From: Bhargavaea massiliensis
Lineage (GTDB): Bacteria > Bacillota > Bacilli > Bacillales_A > Planococcaceae
NCBI RefSeq assembly: GCF_018390575.1
Contig: NZ_JAHBCJ010000001.1
Coordinates: 460,764-524,763 of the forward strand
Length of the DNA: 64,000 nt
Reading direction: 5' to 3'
In this document: piece by piece, positions 1 to 8,462 of the stretch
Numbering within the stretch: position 1 is the first letter of the stretch
How the letters are laid out: every line of letters starts with the position of its first letter
The notes under the pieces: model-generated
Told to the model about the DNA's origin: nothing
What the model saw: only the letters and a program-made list of their open reading frames with translations
Databases searched by the model: none
Translations under genes and position numbers: made by a program

Positions 1-1
1 G

Positions 2-736
2 GATATCCGGGAAGGCGAGCGGATTCTCGAAATCGGTTGCGGCCAGGGGGATATGACGGCGGTGCTCGCCCATCTTGCCGGGCCGGAAGGTTTTGTCCAT
101 GGCATTGATATCGGGCCGGAATCCTACGGGGCCCCATACACGCTCGGGCAAGCGGCAGCTGTCCTGTCCGCCTCCCCGCTGGGCGGTCGGATCCGGATGG
201 ATTTCAGCACGGACGTACTGTCTCCGGAGCTAACGTTTGGGAAAAGCACATTTGACCGCGTCGTGCTTGCTCACAGTTCCTGGTACATGGATTCCAGAGA
301 AACGCTGGAACAAATCCTGAAACAGGCGAAAGAATGGGCACCGAAACTCTCAGTTGCCGAATGGGATGTCCGGATCGGCGATATTGGGCAATATGCTCAT
401 CTGTTATCCGTCCTTATCCAGGCGCAGCTCGAGGCATTTAAAACGGACAGCATGTCAAATATCAGGACGATGTTTGCGGCTGATGATCTGAGGGAGATTG
501 CACGATCTGCGGGATGGCACATTTCTGACGAGCATGTCCTCACGGCAGAACGCATGCAGGACGGCGAATGGGAAGCCGCATACGTGCTGCAAAATCTCGA
601 GACGGACATCGTACAACTTTCCGGTCTCCCAACCGCACTCGGGCCTTTGCTCCTTTCCCAACAGGCGCTGCTCCGGGATGCGGCGGAGCGGCACGGCATC
701 CGCCCGCTCGACGTCTTTGCATTCAGCGCAAACTGA
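2..736 (+). CDS. Class I SAM-dependent methyltransferase, 5' end missing
   Basis: The reading frame is open from the first bases of the window, so the true start lies upstream. The visible part begins with the SAM-binding motif I (ILEIGCGQGD), followed by a Rossmann-fold acidic strand end (VHGIDIG), as in class I methyltransferases. The substrate cannot be told: the C-terminal half shows no family-specific motif I recognise. A convergent terminator separates it from the kinase gene on the other strand. The fold is well supported; a small-molecule substrate is only a guess. Confidence 0.75.
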   Translation, partial: DIREGERILEIGCGQGDMTAVLAHLAGPEGFVHGIDIGPESYGAPYTLGQAAAVLSASPLGGRIRMDFSTDVLSPELTFGKSTFDRVVLAHSSWYMDSRETLEQILKQAKEWAPKLSVAEWDVRIGDIGQYAHLLSVLIQAQLEAFKTDSMSNIRTMFAADDLREIARSAGWHISDEHVLTAERMQDGEWEAAYVLQNLETDIVQLSGLPTALGPLLLSQQALLRDAAERHGIRPLDVFAFSAN

Positions 737-737
737 A

Positions 738-769
738 ACGAGCCGCCCGGGTGCTTCCGGACGGCTCGT
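738..769. terminator. Bidirectional terminator between converging genes
   Basis: The arms ACGAGCCG and CGGCTCGT, extended by CCGG pairing, form a strong hairpin between the stop codons of two converging genes. Short T-rich runs follow, so it probably serves both strands. Confidence 0.7.
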
Positions 770-773
770 GTTA

Positions 774-1694
774 TTAAGTAAGCTGGCTTCGATGCCAGTC
801 GGTCATCCTGTTCTGCAGTCGGATACCCGGCAGGTTCCCCTCCTCGGCATTCCAGCATGCGGACAGGACGGTCATCGCGATGCAGGCACGGAAAAGCCGT
901 TCCCTGCCGACCGGAAGCCGGGCGAGCATGATGGACGTGCGCAGGGCAAGCGTTTCTTCGAGCGGTTTTCCTTCCAGCTCATTGTAGAGGTAAGGCGCCA
1001 GGTCACAGGCGGGGTCGCCCGCATAGCCGTGCGGATCGATTGCCATCCAGCCGCGCTCCTCGTCCAGCAGGATATTCTGGTGATGGAGGTCGCCGTGGAG
1101 CAATTCTGTCCGGCCATGCTCGTCCAGCCAGCGGAAGCATTCCTCCGCAAGTGCGACATGCTGCACCGGAACCGGACCGCCACCCGGATGCGAAGCCCGG
1201 TATTTGGCGAACGCCTCCAGCCCCATCCTGCCGACCGGGCGTATTTCCGCGCCATCCGGAAGCGGCCGGCGGATTCGTCTCCACACTCCGCAGAACTGCT
1301 CCGCCGCTTTTCTTTCATCCCGGACCGTCCGGAGCATGACACCGGGGGACAGCCGCTCGATCAGCTGCACCCCGTCTTCCGGGACGGCACGGAGGAGACG
1401 GGCACATCCGTCTCCTCCATAAGCCGTCGTGGCCAGAATCTCATTCCGGCTGTCCTCTGTCGGCACACTGATCTTCAGCACGGCTTCTGTCCCGTCCGCA
1501 CAGGTCACGAAAAGCACATAGTTGTAAGACAGATTTGGTGCAGGACCCTGCACAGTCAGCCCCCACTCCCGCGTGTAACGAAATACCGTCTCTCCAAGTC
1601 CCTCCAGATAGGTTCTCCCCGCCTGCCCGAAGACGGCAAGCATCCGTTCTCTAAACTCTTGCGGCGGATCGGGCAACTGGTTGAATGGTTTCAT
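774..1694 (-). CDS. Aminoglycoside/hydroxyurea phosphotransferase family kinase, APH(6)-like
   Basis: A 306-residue protein with the kinase-like APH fold. The catalytic loop HGDLHHQNIL and the metal-binding segment AIDPHG followed by GDPACDLAPYL match the APH(6)/hydroxyurea kinase family, which phosphorylates streptomycin or hydroxyurea in characterised members. Chromosomal copies in Bacillales often have unknown substrates, so resistance is not implied. An ATG at 1694 is chosen over one 54 bases upstream because GGGAGG lies about 7 bases before it. It stands alone between converging and diverging neighbours. Confidence 0.72.
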   Translation of the reverse strand: MKPFNQLPDPPQEFRERMLAVFGQAGRTYLEGLGETVFRYTREWGLTVQGPAPNLSYNYVLFVTCADGTEAVLKISVPTEDSRNEILATTAYGGDGCARLLRAVPEDGVQLIERLSPGVMLRTVRDERKAAEQFCGVWRRIRRPLPDGAEIRPVGRMGLEAFAKYRASHPGGGPVPVQHVALAEECFRWLDEHGRTELLHGDLHHQNILLDEERGWMAIDPHGYAGDPACDLAPYLYNELEGKPLEETLALRTSIMLARLPVGRERLFRACIAMTVLSACWNAEEGNLPGIRLQNRMTDWHRSQLT

Positions 1695-1885
1695 ATACTG
1701 CCTCCCGCCCCACAATTCTTCATTCATTGAAATGTATACAATATGCAAACAGGTGCATGTTCAATCTTAAATCCCTCAAGGGTATTATGCAATATATTGT
1801 CTGAAAACACTTTCATATCCGGATTCCGGAAAAACCCAGTTATAATTATTCACAACTACTACATAACGGAAGGAAGGTTTTTGAG

Positions 1886-2506
1886 ATGGACGGACTCCTG
1901 GGATACATTACAATTGCGGCGATGATCGTCATTATGCCGGGTGCGGACACGATTCTGCTTGTCCGCAATACCCTGAGCCACGGGACGAAGGCCGGCCGGT
2001 ATTCGACGTTGGGCATGGCGACGGGCCTCCTGTTCTGGACGCTCATCGCGGTGCTCGGGCTGGCCGTCGTCATCGCGAAGTCGGTCGTGCTCTTCACGAT
2101 CATCAAGTACCTCGGGGCCGCCTATCTGATCTTCCTCGGCATCAGAAGCCTGTTCACGAAAAACCTTCTTTCCATGGAAGAACTGGAAGCGGACACTCCG
2201 GCCGTGACGAAATCCTATCATAAGGAATCGTTCAGACAGGGGCTCCTCAGCAACGTCTTTAACCCGAAAACCGTCATTGCCTATGTGACCATCATGCCGC
2301 AATTCATCAATTTGGAAGGCAATGTGCCGGAGCAGCTGATCATCCTCGGCCTCATCCTGACGGGGCTTGCGGTCGGATGGTTCTTCACTCTCGTCTTCAT
2401 CATGGATCATGCCAAGCGCTGGCTGAACAACGCCCGGTTCCAGAACGGCTTTATGAAGGCGGCAGGCGCCCTCCTTGTCGGCTTCGGAATCAAGACGGCA
2501 CTTTAA
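1886..2506 (+). CDS. LysE/RhtB family amino-acid exporter
   Basis: A 206-residue membrane protein with the LysE/RhtB pattern: an N-terminal helix containing the family motif IMPGADTILLVRNTL, a glycine-rich second helix, a charged loop (about residues 105-135) with LLSNVFNPKTV, and C-terminal helices. About six membrane segments are expected. Family members export amino acids such as lysine, threonine or homoserine lactone; the substrate here is unknown. GGAAGGAAGG precedes the ATG. A terminator follows at 2523-2552, so it is monocistronic. Confidence 0.88.
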   Translation: MDGLLGYITIAAMIVIMPGADTILLVRNTLSHGTKAGRYSTLGMATGLLFWTLIAVLGLAVVIAKSVVLFTIIKYLGAAYLIFLGIRSLFTKNLLSMEELEADTPAVTKSYHKESFRQGLLSNVFNPKTVIAYVTIMPQFINLEGNVPEQLIILGLILTGLAVGWFFTLVFIMDHAKRWLNNARFQNGFMKAAGALLVGFGIKTAL

Positions 2507-2522
2507 CTCGATCTATCTGACT

Positions 2523-2552
2523 GGCAAGGGTTCCCGCCCTTGCCGGTTTTCT
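2523..2552 (+). terminator. Rho-independent terminator of the LysE-family gene
   Basis: Perfect 8-bp stem GGCAAGGG/CCCTTGCC with a 6-base loop, followed by GGTTTTCTTT, 16 bases after the stop codon. Confidence 0.8.
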
Positions 2553-2580
2553 TTATACTGGAAAAAAGGGGGCGACCAGG

Positions 2581-2853
2581 ATGGGTTGGGTCGATTTCAC
2601 GTTGGTTTTGGCGATGGCGTTGGTGTCGGGGGCCATTGCGGCGCTGATCTGGACGACAGTTTATTTGAATAGCCGGCGGAATGGATGGATTCTGCTGGCT
2701 GTCCTTGTGTTTCTCGGTGTCAGTCAGATGATCAATGCATTTCAACTCTCCTTCGCAGCCGGTCTGGTGCTGTTGGTGATCTATGCCTCCCTTGCCCTGC
2801 TGTCGGTCCGCCGGATCAGCATGCGGCAAACAAAAGAGACATCCGGGAATTAG
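2581..2853 (+). CDS. Small membrane protein of unknown function
   Basis: A 90-residue protein with three likely membrane helices (about residues 5-25, 33-52 and 54-73) and a short basic C-terminus. AAAAAAGGGGG stands just before the ATG. I do not recognise a family. Its stop codon lies inside the hairpin shared with the converging bioB gene. The open frame, ribosome binding site and hydrophobic periodicity support a real gene. Confidence 0.65.
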   Translation: MGWVDFTLVLAMALVSGAIAALIWTTVYLNSRRNGWILLAVLVFLGVSQMINAFQLSFAAGLVLLVIYASLALLSVRRISMRQTKETSGN

Positions 2854-2879
2854 TGTCACTCCCAGATGTCTCTCTTTTC
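2832..2879. terminator. Bidirectional terminator between small membrane gene and bioB
   Basis: AAAAGAGACATC and GATGTCTCTCTTTT form a long imperfect stem flanked by A and T runs. It contains the stop codon of the plus-strand gene and lies just past the bioB stop on the other strand. Confidence 0.8.
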
Positions 2880-2888
2880 GTTTTCTGC

Positions 2889-3878
2889 TCAGACCGGCTC
2901 CGCCATTTTCGGCATCTCGATCTCAAATCCGAGATCCTGGAGCATTTTAAAGTCGCTGTTTTCTTCCTGGCCCTCCGTCGTCAAGTAGTCGCCGACAAAG
3001 ATGCTGTTCGCGGCATACAGGCCGAGCGGCTGCAGGGAGCGGAGGTTGACTTCCCGTCCGCCGGAGATGCGGATCTCTTTTGTCGGGTTGAGATAACGGA
3101 AGAGGGCAAGCACCTTCAGGCAATAACGCGGATTCAGCTCGTCCGTGCCTTCCAGTTTTGTCCCGTCGATGGCATGGAGGAAGTTGACCGGAATCGAATC
3201 AGCATCCAGTGCGCGCAGCGACCGTGCGATATCGATGACATCCTCCTTTGTCTCCTTCATGCCGATGATGGCACCGGAGCACGGGGACATGCCGTTGCGC
3301 TTCGCCATCTCGACCGTGCCCACCCGGTCTGCGTATGTATGTGAGGTCGTGATGAAATCATGATGGCGCTCGGATGTGTTCAGGTTATGGTTGTACCGGT
3401 CGACGCCCGCTTCCTTGAGCTTGGCTGCCTGCTCTTCTTTCAAAATTCCGAGGCAGGCGCATACGGTCAGTCCGTACTTTTCTTTGATCTCCTCGACCGC
3501 CTCGCTGACAACATGGACGTCTTTCGTTGTCGGGCCGCGGCCGCTTGCCACGATGCAGTACGTGCCGGCCTTGTTTTCATACGCCCTCCGCGCACCTTCG
3601 AGAATCTGTTCCTTTGTGATGAACGGATACTTCTCGATCGGTGCGGTGGAGTCCCTGGACTGGGCGCAGTAGCCGCAGTTTTCCGGGCAGTAGCCGCTTT
3701 TTGCGTTGATGATCATGTTGAGCTTCACTTTTTTCCCGTAGTAATGCTTGCGGATCGTAAATGCCCCGTGCAGCAGCGGCAGGAGATTGTCATCATCCGT
3801 CTCCAGGATCGCCATGGCTTCCTCATCCGTCAAAACCTTTCCCCCGATTACTTCTTCTGCAAGCGTCTGCCAGTTCAT
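2889..3878 (-). CDS. bioB: Biotin synthase
   Basis: A 329-residue radical SAM enzyme that inserts sulfur into dethiobiotin to make biotin. The 4Fe-4S motif CxxxCxxC is visible as CPENCGYCAQS (about residues 64-74). Other conserved segments are YNHNLNTSERHH, GAIIGMKETKED, and ISGGREVNLRS near the second cluster-binding arginine. The length is typical. Its ATG overlaps the bioY stop codon by 4 bases, so the two are translationally coupled. No other bio genes are nearby; the pair suggests uptake of biotin plus conversion of dethiobiotin. Confidence 0.97.
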   Translation of the reverse strand: MNWQTLAEEVIGGKVLTDEEAMAILETDDDNLLPLLHGAFTIRKHYYGKKVKLNMIINAKSGYCPENCGYCAQSRDSTAPIEKYPFITKEQILEGARRAYENKAGTYCIVASGRGPTTKDVHVVSEAVEEIKEKYGLTVCACLGILKEEQAAKLKEAGVDRYNHNLNTSERHHDFITTSHTYADRVGTVEMAKRNGMSPCSGAIIGMKETKEDVIDIARSLRALDADSIPVNFLHAIDGTKLEGTDELNPRYCLKVLALFRYLNPTKEIRISGGREVNLRSLQPLGLYAANSIFVGDYLTTEGQEENSDFKMLQDLGFEIEMPKMAEPV

Positions 3879-4492
3879 CGCACTTCCCCCTCATTGACTT
3901 TAATCGGAATGATCTTCAGCACTTTCTGCATCCGGAAGGCGAAGAACCCGGCCAGCACCGCAAGCAGGATGTCCTTCGGCAGCGGAGGCATCATCCAGGC
4001 CCATGCCATCCAGTAGGAAAAGCCTTCCGGCGCGCCGAACCACAGATTATAGGCCGCGTACATCCAATTTGTTCCAAACAGATAGTTGATCGCCGTCGCC
4101 ACCAGAGCGGCGATGACAAATGATTTGAGCGTCCCCCTGCGCTCAACGATTTTCCCCGCCACATAGGCAATCAGGATAAACGACACGATAAACCCGAAAG
4201 TCGGCGAAACGAGCGACGAAGCCCCTCCGCCGAACCGGGCAAAGACCGGCGCGCCTGCCAGCCCGATCATCATATACACCGTGCAGGCCACAGCCCCTTT
4301 CCGGCTGCCCAGGATCAGTCCTGCCAGGACGGCGAAAAATGTCTGGAGCGTGATCGGCACGCCCCCGACGACGAGAAACGGCGCAAACGATGTGATGTTG
4401 GCCCCGATCATCATCAGTGTCGCGAACAGCGCACAGTGGACAAGATCAAGCGGCTGCCATCGTGCCTGGGATCTGGTTGCGGTTGCTTGCAT
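3875..4492 (-). CDS. bioY: Biotin transporter BioY (ECF S component)
   Basis: A 205-residue, six-helix substrate-binding subunit of an ECF-type biotin transporter. Typical BioY segments are present: VVGGVPITLQTFFAVLAGLILGSRKGA and GLAGAPVFARFGGG, then PTFGFIVSF. It would work with EcfA/EcfT modules encoded elsewhere. The ATG at 4492 is chosen because GGAGGGGG lies about 9 bases upstream; the earlier in-frame codon lacks a site. It is the first gene of a bioY-bioB operon read from a promoter with two BirA-type operators. Confidence 0.95.
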   Translation of the reverse strand: MQATATRSQARWQPLDLVHCALFATLMMIGANITSFAPFLVVGGVPITLQTFFAVLAGLILGSRKGAVACTVYMMIGLAGAPVFARFGGGASSLVSPTFGFIVSFILIAYVAGKIVERRGTLKSFVIAALVATAINYLFGTNWMYAAYNLWFGAPEGFSYWMAWAWMMPPLPKDILLAVLAGFFAFRMQKVLKIIPIKVNEGEVR

Positions 4493-4515
4493 GATTGTTT
4501 TCCCCCTCCACATTA

Positions 4516-4542
4516 GTTAACTCAAAAAATAATATTGTTAAC
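4516..4542. promoter_or_regulatory. BirA operator 1 (biotin repressor site)
   Basis: Two GTTAAC half-sites (4516-4521 and 4537-4542) are separated by exactly 15 bases, the spacing of the Bacillus BirA operator consensus. It lies just downstream of the bioY -10 box, over the expected transcription start, where biotinyl-AMP-loaded BirA would block initiation. Confidence 0.85.
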
Positions 4543-4548
4543 ACAAAT

Positions 4549-4578
4549 ATCATAGATAGAGAAACGACCATTAGTCAA
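4549..4578 (-). promoter_or_regulatory. bioYB promoter
   Basis: On the minus strand, TTGACT (-35, 4573-4578) and TATGAT (-10, 4549-4554) are 18 bases apart, a good sigma-A promoter. The -35 overlaps one half-site of operator 2, and operator 1 begins 6 bases beyond the -10. Confidence 0.8.
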
Positions 4579-4600
4579 CCTAAAATTCGTTTAAGTTAAC
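4574..4600. promoter_or_regulatory. BirA operator 2, overlapping the bioY -35
   Basis: GTCAAC (4574-4579) and GTTAAC (4595-4600) are again 15 bases apart, the same geometry as operator 1 with one half-site mismatch. It overlaps the bioY -35 box and lies 58 bases before the divergent laccase-domain gene, so it could also influence that gene. Confidence 0.65.
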
Positions 4601-4657
4601 CCTTATTACCTTGTGTGTGGCTATCCTCTTTCGTTAAGATGAAGGAAGGTGATGAAA

Positions 4658-5419
4658 ATGAAACCGAAGATTTATATGAATAATCCTGTTCTTGCCGGCA
4701 TGACGATGAAAGATCCGGCGCTACCCGAAGCGAATAATATGGCGCTCCATTCCTGCCGGGACTCGAAAGCGATCCTGGAAAACCGCCGGGCCCTGGCAGA
4801 ATGGGCCGGCGTGCCACTTTCCAGGTTTGTGCTTGCGGGGCAGACGCACAGCGACCATTTCCATAAAGTGACCACGGAGGACTTTGGCCGCGGGGCTGAC
4901 CGTGCCGATACTGCGATACCGGACACCGACGCGCTTTACACCTTTGAGCCGGATGTGCTGATCGGAAGCTTTACTGCGGACTGCGTGCCGGTTATCTTCT
5001 CTGACGAGCGGACCGGCCTGATTGGCGTAATCCATTCCGGCTGGCAGGGCACCATCAAGGAAATTACGCCAAAGCTGTTCAGGCATCTCCGGGACTTGGA
5101 AGGCTGCAATCCCGCGGATTTCCGCGTGCAGCTCGGTGCCGCGCTCAGCCAGGAAAAGTTCGAAGTGGACCGGGATGTATATGAGAAGTTCAAGGCACTC
5201 GGCTATGCCGGCGATTTCATCGACTACAATGATGCAACCGGCAAATGGCATATCGACAATCAGAAGACGGTCGAAACCCAGCTCCTGCAGGCCGGCATTC
5301 CGGCTGGCCGGATCACGATTGACCGCACCTGCACGTTCAAAAGCCCCGACGGCTTCTCGTACCGGGAGGACAAGAAGGCGGGGCGCCACCTGAGCTTTAT
5401 CGTGAAGAAAAAAAGCTGA
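4658..5419 (+). CDS. Laccase-domain protein, YfiH/PgeF (multicopper polyphenol oxidase) family
   Basis: A 253-residue protein of the YfiH/YlmD/LACC1 family. The conserved Cys/His residues are in GQTHSD, FTADCVPV and GVIHSGWQGT. Relatives act in peptidoglycan editing (PgeF) or purine nucleoside metabolism; I cannot choose between these. Three candidate starts lie within 9 bases; ATG 4658 sits 9 bases after GGAAGG, the best spacing. The gene is divergent from bioY and ends at a convergent terminator. B. subtilis YlmD sits in a different neighbourhood (near ftsZ), so this copy may be a paralogue. Confidence 0.85.
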   Translation: MKPKIYMNNPVLAGMTMKDPALPEANNMALHSCRDSKAILENRRALAEWAGVPLSRFVLAGQTHSDHFHKVTTEDFGRGADRADTAIPDTDALYTFEPDVLIGSFTADCVPVIFSDERTGLIGVIHSGWQGTIKEITPKLFRHLRDLEGCNPADFRVQLGAALSQEKFEVDRDVYEKFKALGYAGDFIDYNDATGKWHIDNQKTVETQLLQAGIPAGRITIDRTCTFKSPDGFSYREDKKAGRHLSFIVKKKS

Positions 5420-5423
5420 ATCC

Positions 5424-5453
5424 ATCCGTCCGGCAGATCCGGGCGGATTTTTC
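5424..5453. terminator. Bidirectional terminator
   Basis: ATCCGTCCGG/CCGGGCGGAT stem with a 5-base loop followed by TTTTTC, between the converging laccase-domain and TPR genes. Confidence 0.75.
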
Positions 5454-5455
5454 AT

Positions 5456-5941
5456 TCATATCCAGGTACGGTCCAGCTTGTCTGCGTAAAAGCGGATCGC
5501 CTTTTCGTAACTGCGGATAGCCGGATCCGATGTGGTATCAGCCAGACTGGCCAGGAGAAGCTCCATTGCTTCTGAATGCCGGCCGAGGTTGTGAAGCACC
5601 ATGGCATGAAACACCTGAAGGGCGCGGTTTTGCGGGAACTCTTGCCTTCCGCGGCAAAAGACCTGATGCGACTTCCGGTATTCACCGAGCGTCCTGTATG
5701 TACTGCCGAGTCCCAGATAGGCGCCTTCCAGGTCTTTTCCTGAAAGGCCCGTCCGGATGGCCGCCTCATAGTAAGGCACGGCCGAAGCCTCTTCTCCGAG
5801 CACATCAAAACTCCACGCTGCCTGATATTGAATCTCCGGAATATCGGGATGTTTCTTGGCAAGTACCATCAACAGTTCATTAGATTCCTTTAGCCGCCCT
5901 TCCTTCCGGAGCCTGACGGCCTTTCCGATTTCTTCTCTCAA
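5456..5941 (-). CDS. Tetratricopeptide-repeat protein
   Basis: A 161-residue soluble protein made almost entirely of TPR-like helix pairs (for example EIQYQAAWSFDVLGEEASAVPYYEAAI and GAYLGLGSTYRTLGEYRKSHQVF). TPR modules mediate protein-protein contacts; a small stand-alone one gives no hint of the partner. A TTG at 5941 is chosen because GGGGGAGG lies 6 bases upstream, while the ATG 30 bases earlier has no site. Confidence 0.78.
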   Translation of the reverse strand: MREEIGKAVRLRKEGRLKESNELLMVLAKKHPDIPEIQYQAAWSFDVLGEEASAVPYYEAAIRTGLSGKDLEGAYLGLGSTYRTLGEYRKSHQVFCRGRQEFPQNRALQVFHAMVLHNLGRHSEAMELLLASLADTTSDPAIRSYEKAIRFYADKLDRTWI

Positions 5942-6035
5942 AGTATTCCTCCCCCTTCTTTGTACCCTCATGACGTTCAGCTATAATTAAAAGACAGATC
6001 TTCCTCATACGGAAGGGGAAAGGAGGCCGCCAGCC

Positions 6036-7649
6036 TTGGTAAAAGAAAAAACCATCTCCGGGTGGATCCGGGACAGGCGGTTCAGCCTGAGAGGAAAAAT
6101 GATTCTGCTGATCAGCCTGCTGATTGGAGCGGCCTCCCTCCTATTCGCTTTTCTCCTGCACGACCTCATCTCGGATACGATCGAGGATCAGGTCGGCAAG
6201 CGGGCGCTCGGCATCGCACACAGTGTTGCTGAGATTCCTGAACTGCAGGATGCCTTTGCACTGGAAAACCCTGCCGCCGTCATTCAGGACATCGTTACGC
6301 CCATCCTGGAAAAGACAGAAGCGGAGTTCATCGTCGTCGGCAACCGGGAAGGCATCCGATATTCCCATCCTGATCCGGAGAAAATCGGAGGCGAAATGGT
6401 CGGTGGCGACAATGAGCGCGCCCTTCGATTCGGCGAATCCTATATTTCAAAAAAGAGAGGCACACTGGGACTGTCGATCCGCGGAAAGGTTCCGGTCTAT
6501 CATGAGGGTGAGATCGTCGGCGTCGTATCGGTCGGCATCCTGAACGACAGCGTGCAGACCCTGATTGAACAGAAAGCACGCTCCCTCTGGATGACGCTCG
6601 GCATCGTCCTGTTGATCGGGATCGTCGGTGCCGTTCTCATTTCCAACTACATCAAGCGTCTGCTGGGCAACAAGGAGCCGGAAGAAATCTCCGATCTGTA
6701 TACGCGGCAGGAAGCCATTCTCCAATCAACACACGAAGGCATTCTCGCAACGGATGGAGACGGACGGATAACTCTCATCAACACGGCAGCAAGCGAGATC
6801 CTGAACGGCAGTTCGGATGCTGTCCTGGGTGGCTCCGTCCGCCGGCTCCTTCCCCAGAACATCGAACTTGGCCGATCCTATCAAGGAAAGGAAATGGTGC
6901 TCGGCAACCAGACAGTCCTGGCCAATCAGACACCGATTTCGGAAAGCGGGGCATATGCAGGATCCGTCATCACCTTTCAAAGAAAGAGCGAAATCCAGAA
7001 AATCACGGAAGAGCTCTCGAGGATCCGGCAATATGCAAATGCGCAGCGGGCGCAGACCCATGAGCACTCGAATAAGATGCACATCATCCTTGGGCTGCTG
7101 ATGAACGGACGTCCGGATGAAGCCATTGACTACATCCGTAAAGAAAACAATGCCCAGCACAGTCAGCTCAAGTTCCTGGAAGATCGCCTTTCCGATCCCC
7201 TCATACAGGCCCTCCTGCAGGGCAAGCAGATCCGGGCGGTGGAACTCGGCGTCACGCTGTCCATCAACCCGGACAGCAGGCTGTCCCATGAATTTTCTGA
7301 AGTTCGCCAAGATGCCGTCCTGACCGCACTCGGCAACGTGATCGAAAACGCTTTTGATGCCGTTCGCGGTAAAGCCGGCGGGGAACGTGCCGTCTCGGTT
7401 TACTTCACTGACCTGGGAAACGATGTGCTGTTCGAGGTCGAAGATACGGGAGGCGGCGTCGCCCCAGGCAGTTTCAAGCACTTGTTCGAACAGGGTTTCT
7501 CCACTAAGTACGGGGAGGGCCGGGGCATCGGCCTCGCCCTCTCCAGGCAGTCACTGACGGAAGTCGGCGGCGAAATCACTTATGAAGAAGGGGAAGCCGG
7601 AGCCTGCTTCATCATCAGCATCCCGAAAGAAGAGGAGGAAGATTCATGA
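6036..7649 (+). CDS. Sensor histidine kinase, CitA/DcuS family (CitS-like)
   Basis: A 537-residue membrane kinase. A first transmembrane helix (about residues 20-42) and second (about 183-206) flank an extracytoplasmic PDC/Cache sensor domain of the citrate/dicarboxylate type (RYSHPDPEKIGG). A cytoplasmic PAS domain follows, then the phospho-acceptor motif THEHSNKMHIILGLL, typical of the CitA/DcuS class, and an ATPase domain (NVIENAFDAV, DTGGGV, GRGIGLAL). It starts at TTG, 9 bases after AGGAGG. It overlaps the response-regulator gene by 4 bases and precedes a CitM-like transporter, so citrate or a related acid is the likely signal. Confidence 0.9.
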   Translation: MVKEKTISGWIRDRRFSLRGKMILLISLLIGAASLLFAFLLHDLISDTIEDQVGKRALGIAHSVAEIPELQDAFALENPAAVIQDIVTPILEKTEAEFIVVGNREGIRYSHPDPEKIGGEMVGGDNERALRFGESYISKKRGTLGLSIRGKVPVYHEGEIVGVVSVGILNDSVQTLIEQKARSLWMTLGIVLLIGIVGAVLISNYIKRLLGNKEPEEISDLYTRQEAILQSTHEGILATDGDGRITLINTAASEILNGSSDAVLGGSVRRLLPQNIELGRSYQGKEMVLGNQTVLANQTPISESGAYAGSVITFQRKSEIQKITEELSRIRQYANAQRAQTHEHSNKMHIILGLLMNGRPDEAIDYIRKENNAQHSQLKFLEDRLSDPLIQALLQGKQIRAVELGVTLSINPDSRLSHEFSEVRQDAVLTALGNVIENAFDAVRGKAGGERAVSVYFTDLGNDVLFEVEDTGGGVAPGSFKHLFEQGFSTKYGEGRGIGLALSRQSLTEVGGEITYEEGEAGACFIISIPKEEEEDS

Positions 7650-8344
7650 AGGACTTCTCTGTCCTGATCGTCGAAGACGATTTCAGAGTGGCCGATATTA
7701 ACCGGCAGTACGTCGATGCCGTGGAAGGATTCCGGGTATCCGGCACGGCACGGAGCGGACAGGAGGCGCTGGACTTTCTGGCCCGTCCGGATCCGCTTCC
7801 CGACTTGGTATTGCTTGATCTCTACATTCCCGACGTACAGGGACTGGAGCTGTTCCGCGCCATCCGACAACAGTATCCGGACACGGACCTGATCGCCGTT
7901 ACCGCGGCCAATGAAGCAGAGACGGTACGCGGCCTGCTTCGGGGCGGCATATTCGATTTCATTGTCAAGCCGTTTGATGCGGACCGGTTCACCAAGACTC
8001 TGGAAAGGTATCGGGCATTCCGAGAGCAGACCGATCGTGCATCGGTATTTAGCCAGCAGGAAATCGACCGGCTCACCGGTTTCCGGGACCTCTCCCCGCC
8101 TGCTCCGTCCGGCGGTGACGAGCTTCCGAAAGGAATTGATCCGATCACACTGGGCGAGATTCTCGGCTTTTTCGAAGGCACTGGAACAAAGGGCATTACA
8201 GCGGCCGAACTCAGCCAGGAAATCGGAACAAGCCGGTCGACGGCACGGCGATATTTGGAGTACCTGGTTTCTGCAGGAAAGATCAGGACGCATCTGATTT
8301 ATGGCACGGTCGGACGGCCGGAGCGGCGATACATCCCCCTGTGA
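7646..8344 (+). CDS. Response regulator, CitB/CitT family
   Basis: A 232-residue two-domain regulator. The receiver domain has acidic pocket ED/DD near residues 10-12, predicted phosphorylation site Asp58 (LLDLYIPD) and the lysine in VKPFDAD. The C-terminal helix-turn-helix (ITAAELSQEIGTSRSTARRYLEYL) and the YGTVGRPERRY end are of the CitT/DcuR/MalR type. It is translationally coupled to the upstream kinase. By analogy with B. subtilis CitST-citM it should activate the downstream transporter gene. Confidence 0.9.
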   Translation: MKDFSVLIVEDDFRVADINRQYVDAVEGFRVSGTARSGQEALDFLARPDPLPDLVLLDLYIPDVQGLELFRAIRQQYPDTDLIAVTAANEAETVRGLLRGGIFDFIVKPFDADRFTKTLERYRAFREQTDRASVFSQQEIDRLTGFRDLSPPAPSGGDELPKGIDPITLGEILGFFEGTGTKGITAAELSQEIGTSRSTARRYLEYLVSAGKIRTHLIYGTVGRPERRYIPL

Positions 8345-8431
8345 AACTTATGAACTTTATTATCTTTTATGAGTAATATCCGTTTTATCTTAGTAATCTT
8401 TATCCCCTTTCCGAACATGTGATATTTTTTC

Positions 8432-8437
8432 TACAAT
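8432..8437 (+). promoter_or_regulatory. Probable -10 box of the citM-like gene
   Basis: TACAAT at 8432-8437 has a T before its start and no good -35 at 17 bases (TTCCGA), as expected for an activator-dependent promoter. The AT-rich stretch 8345-8430 upstream carries repeated TTATC and AGTAAT words that could bind the response regulator; the repeat spacing is irregular, so this is tentative. Confidence 0.4.
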
Positions 8438-8462
8438 GCGAAACGAAAAATGATTCAATCTA

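Noticed and set aside
7580..8293. 237-codon open frame on the minus strand
   Set aside because: It mirrors the response-regulator gene, whose receiver and helix-turn-helix motifs are clear on the plus strand.
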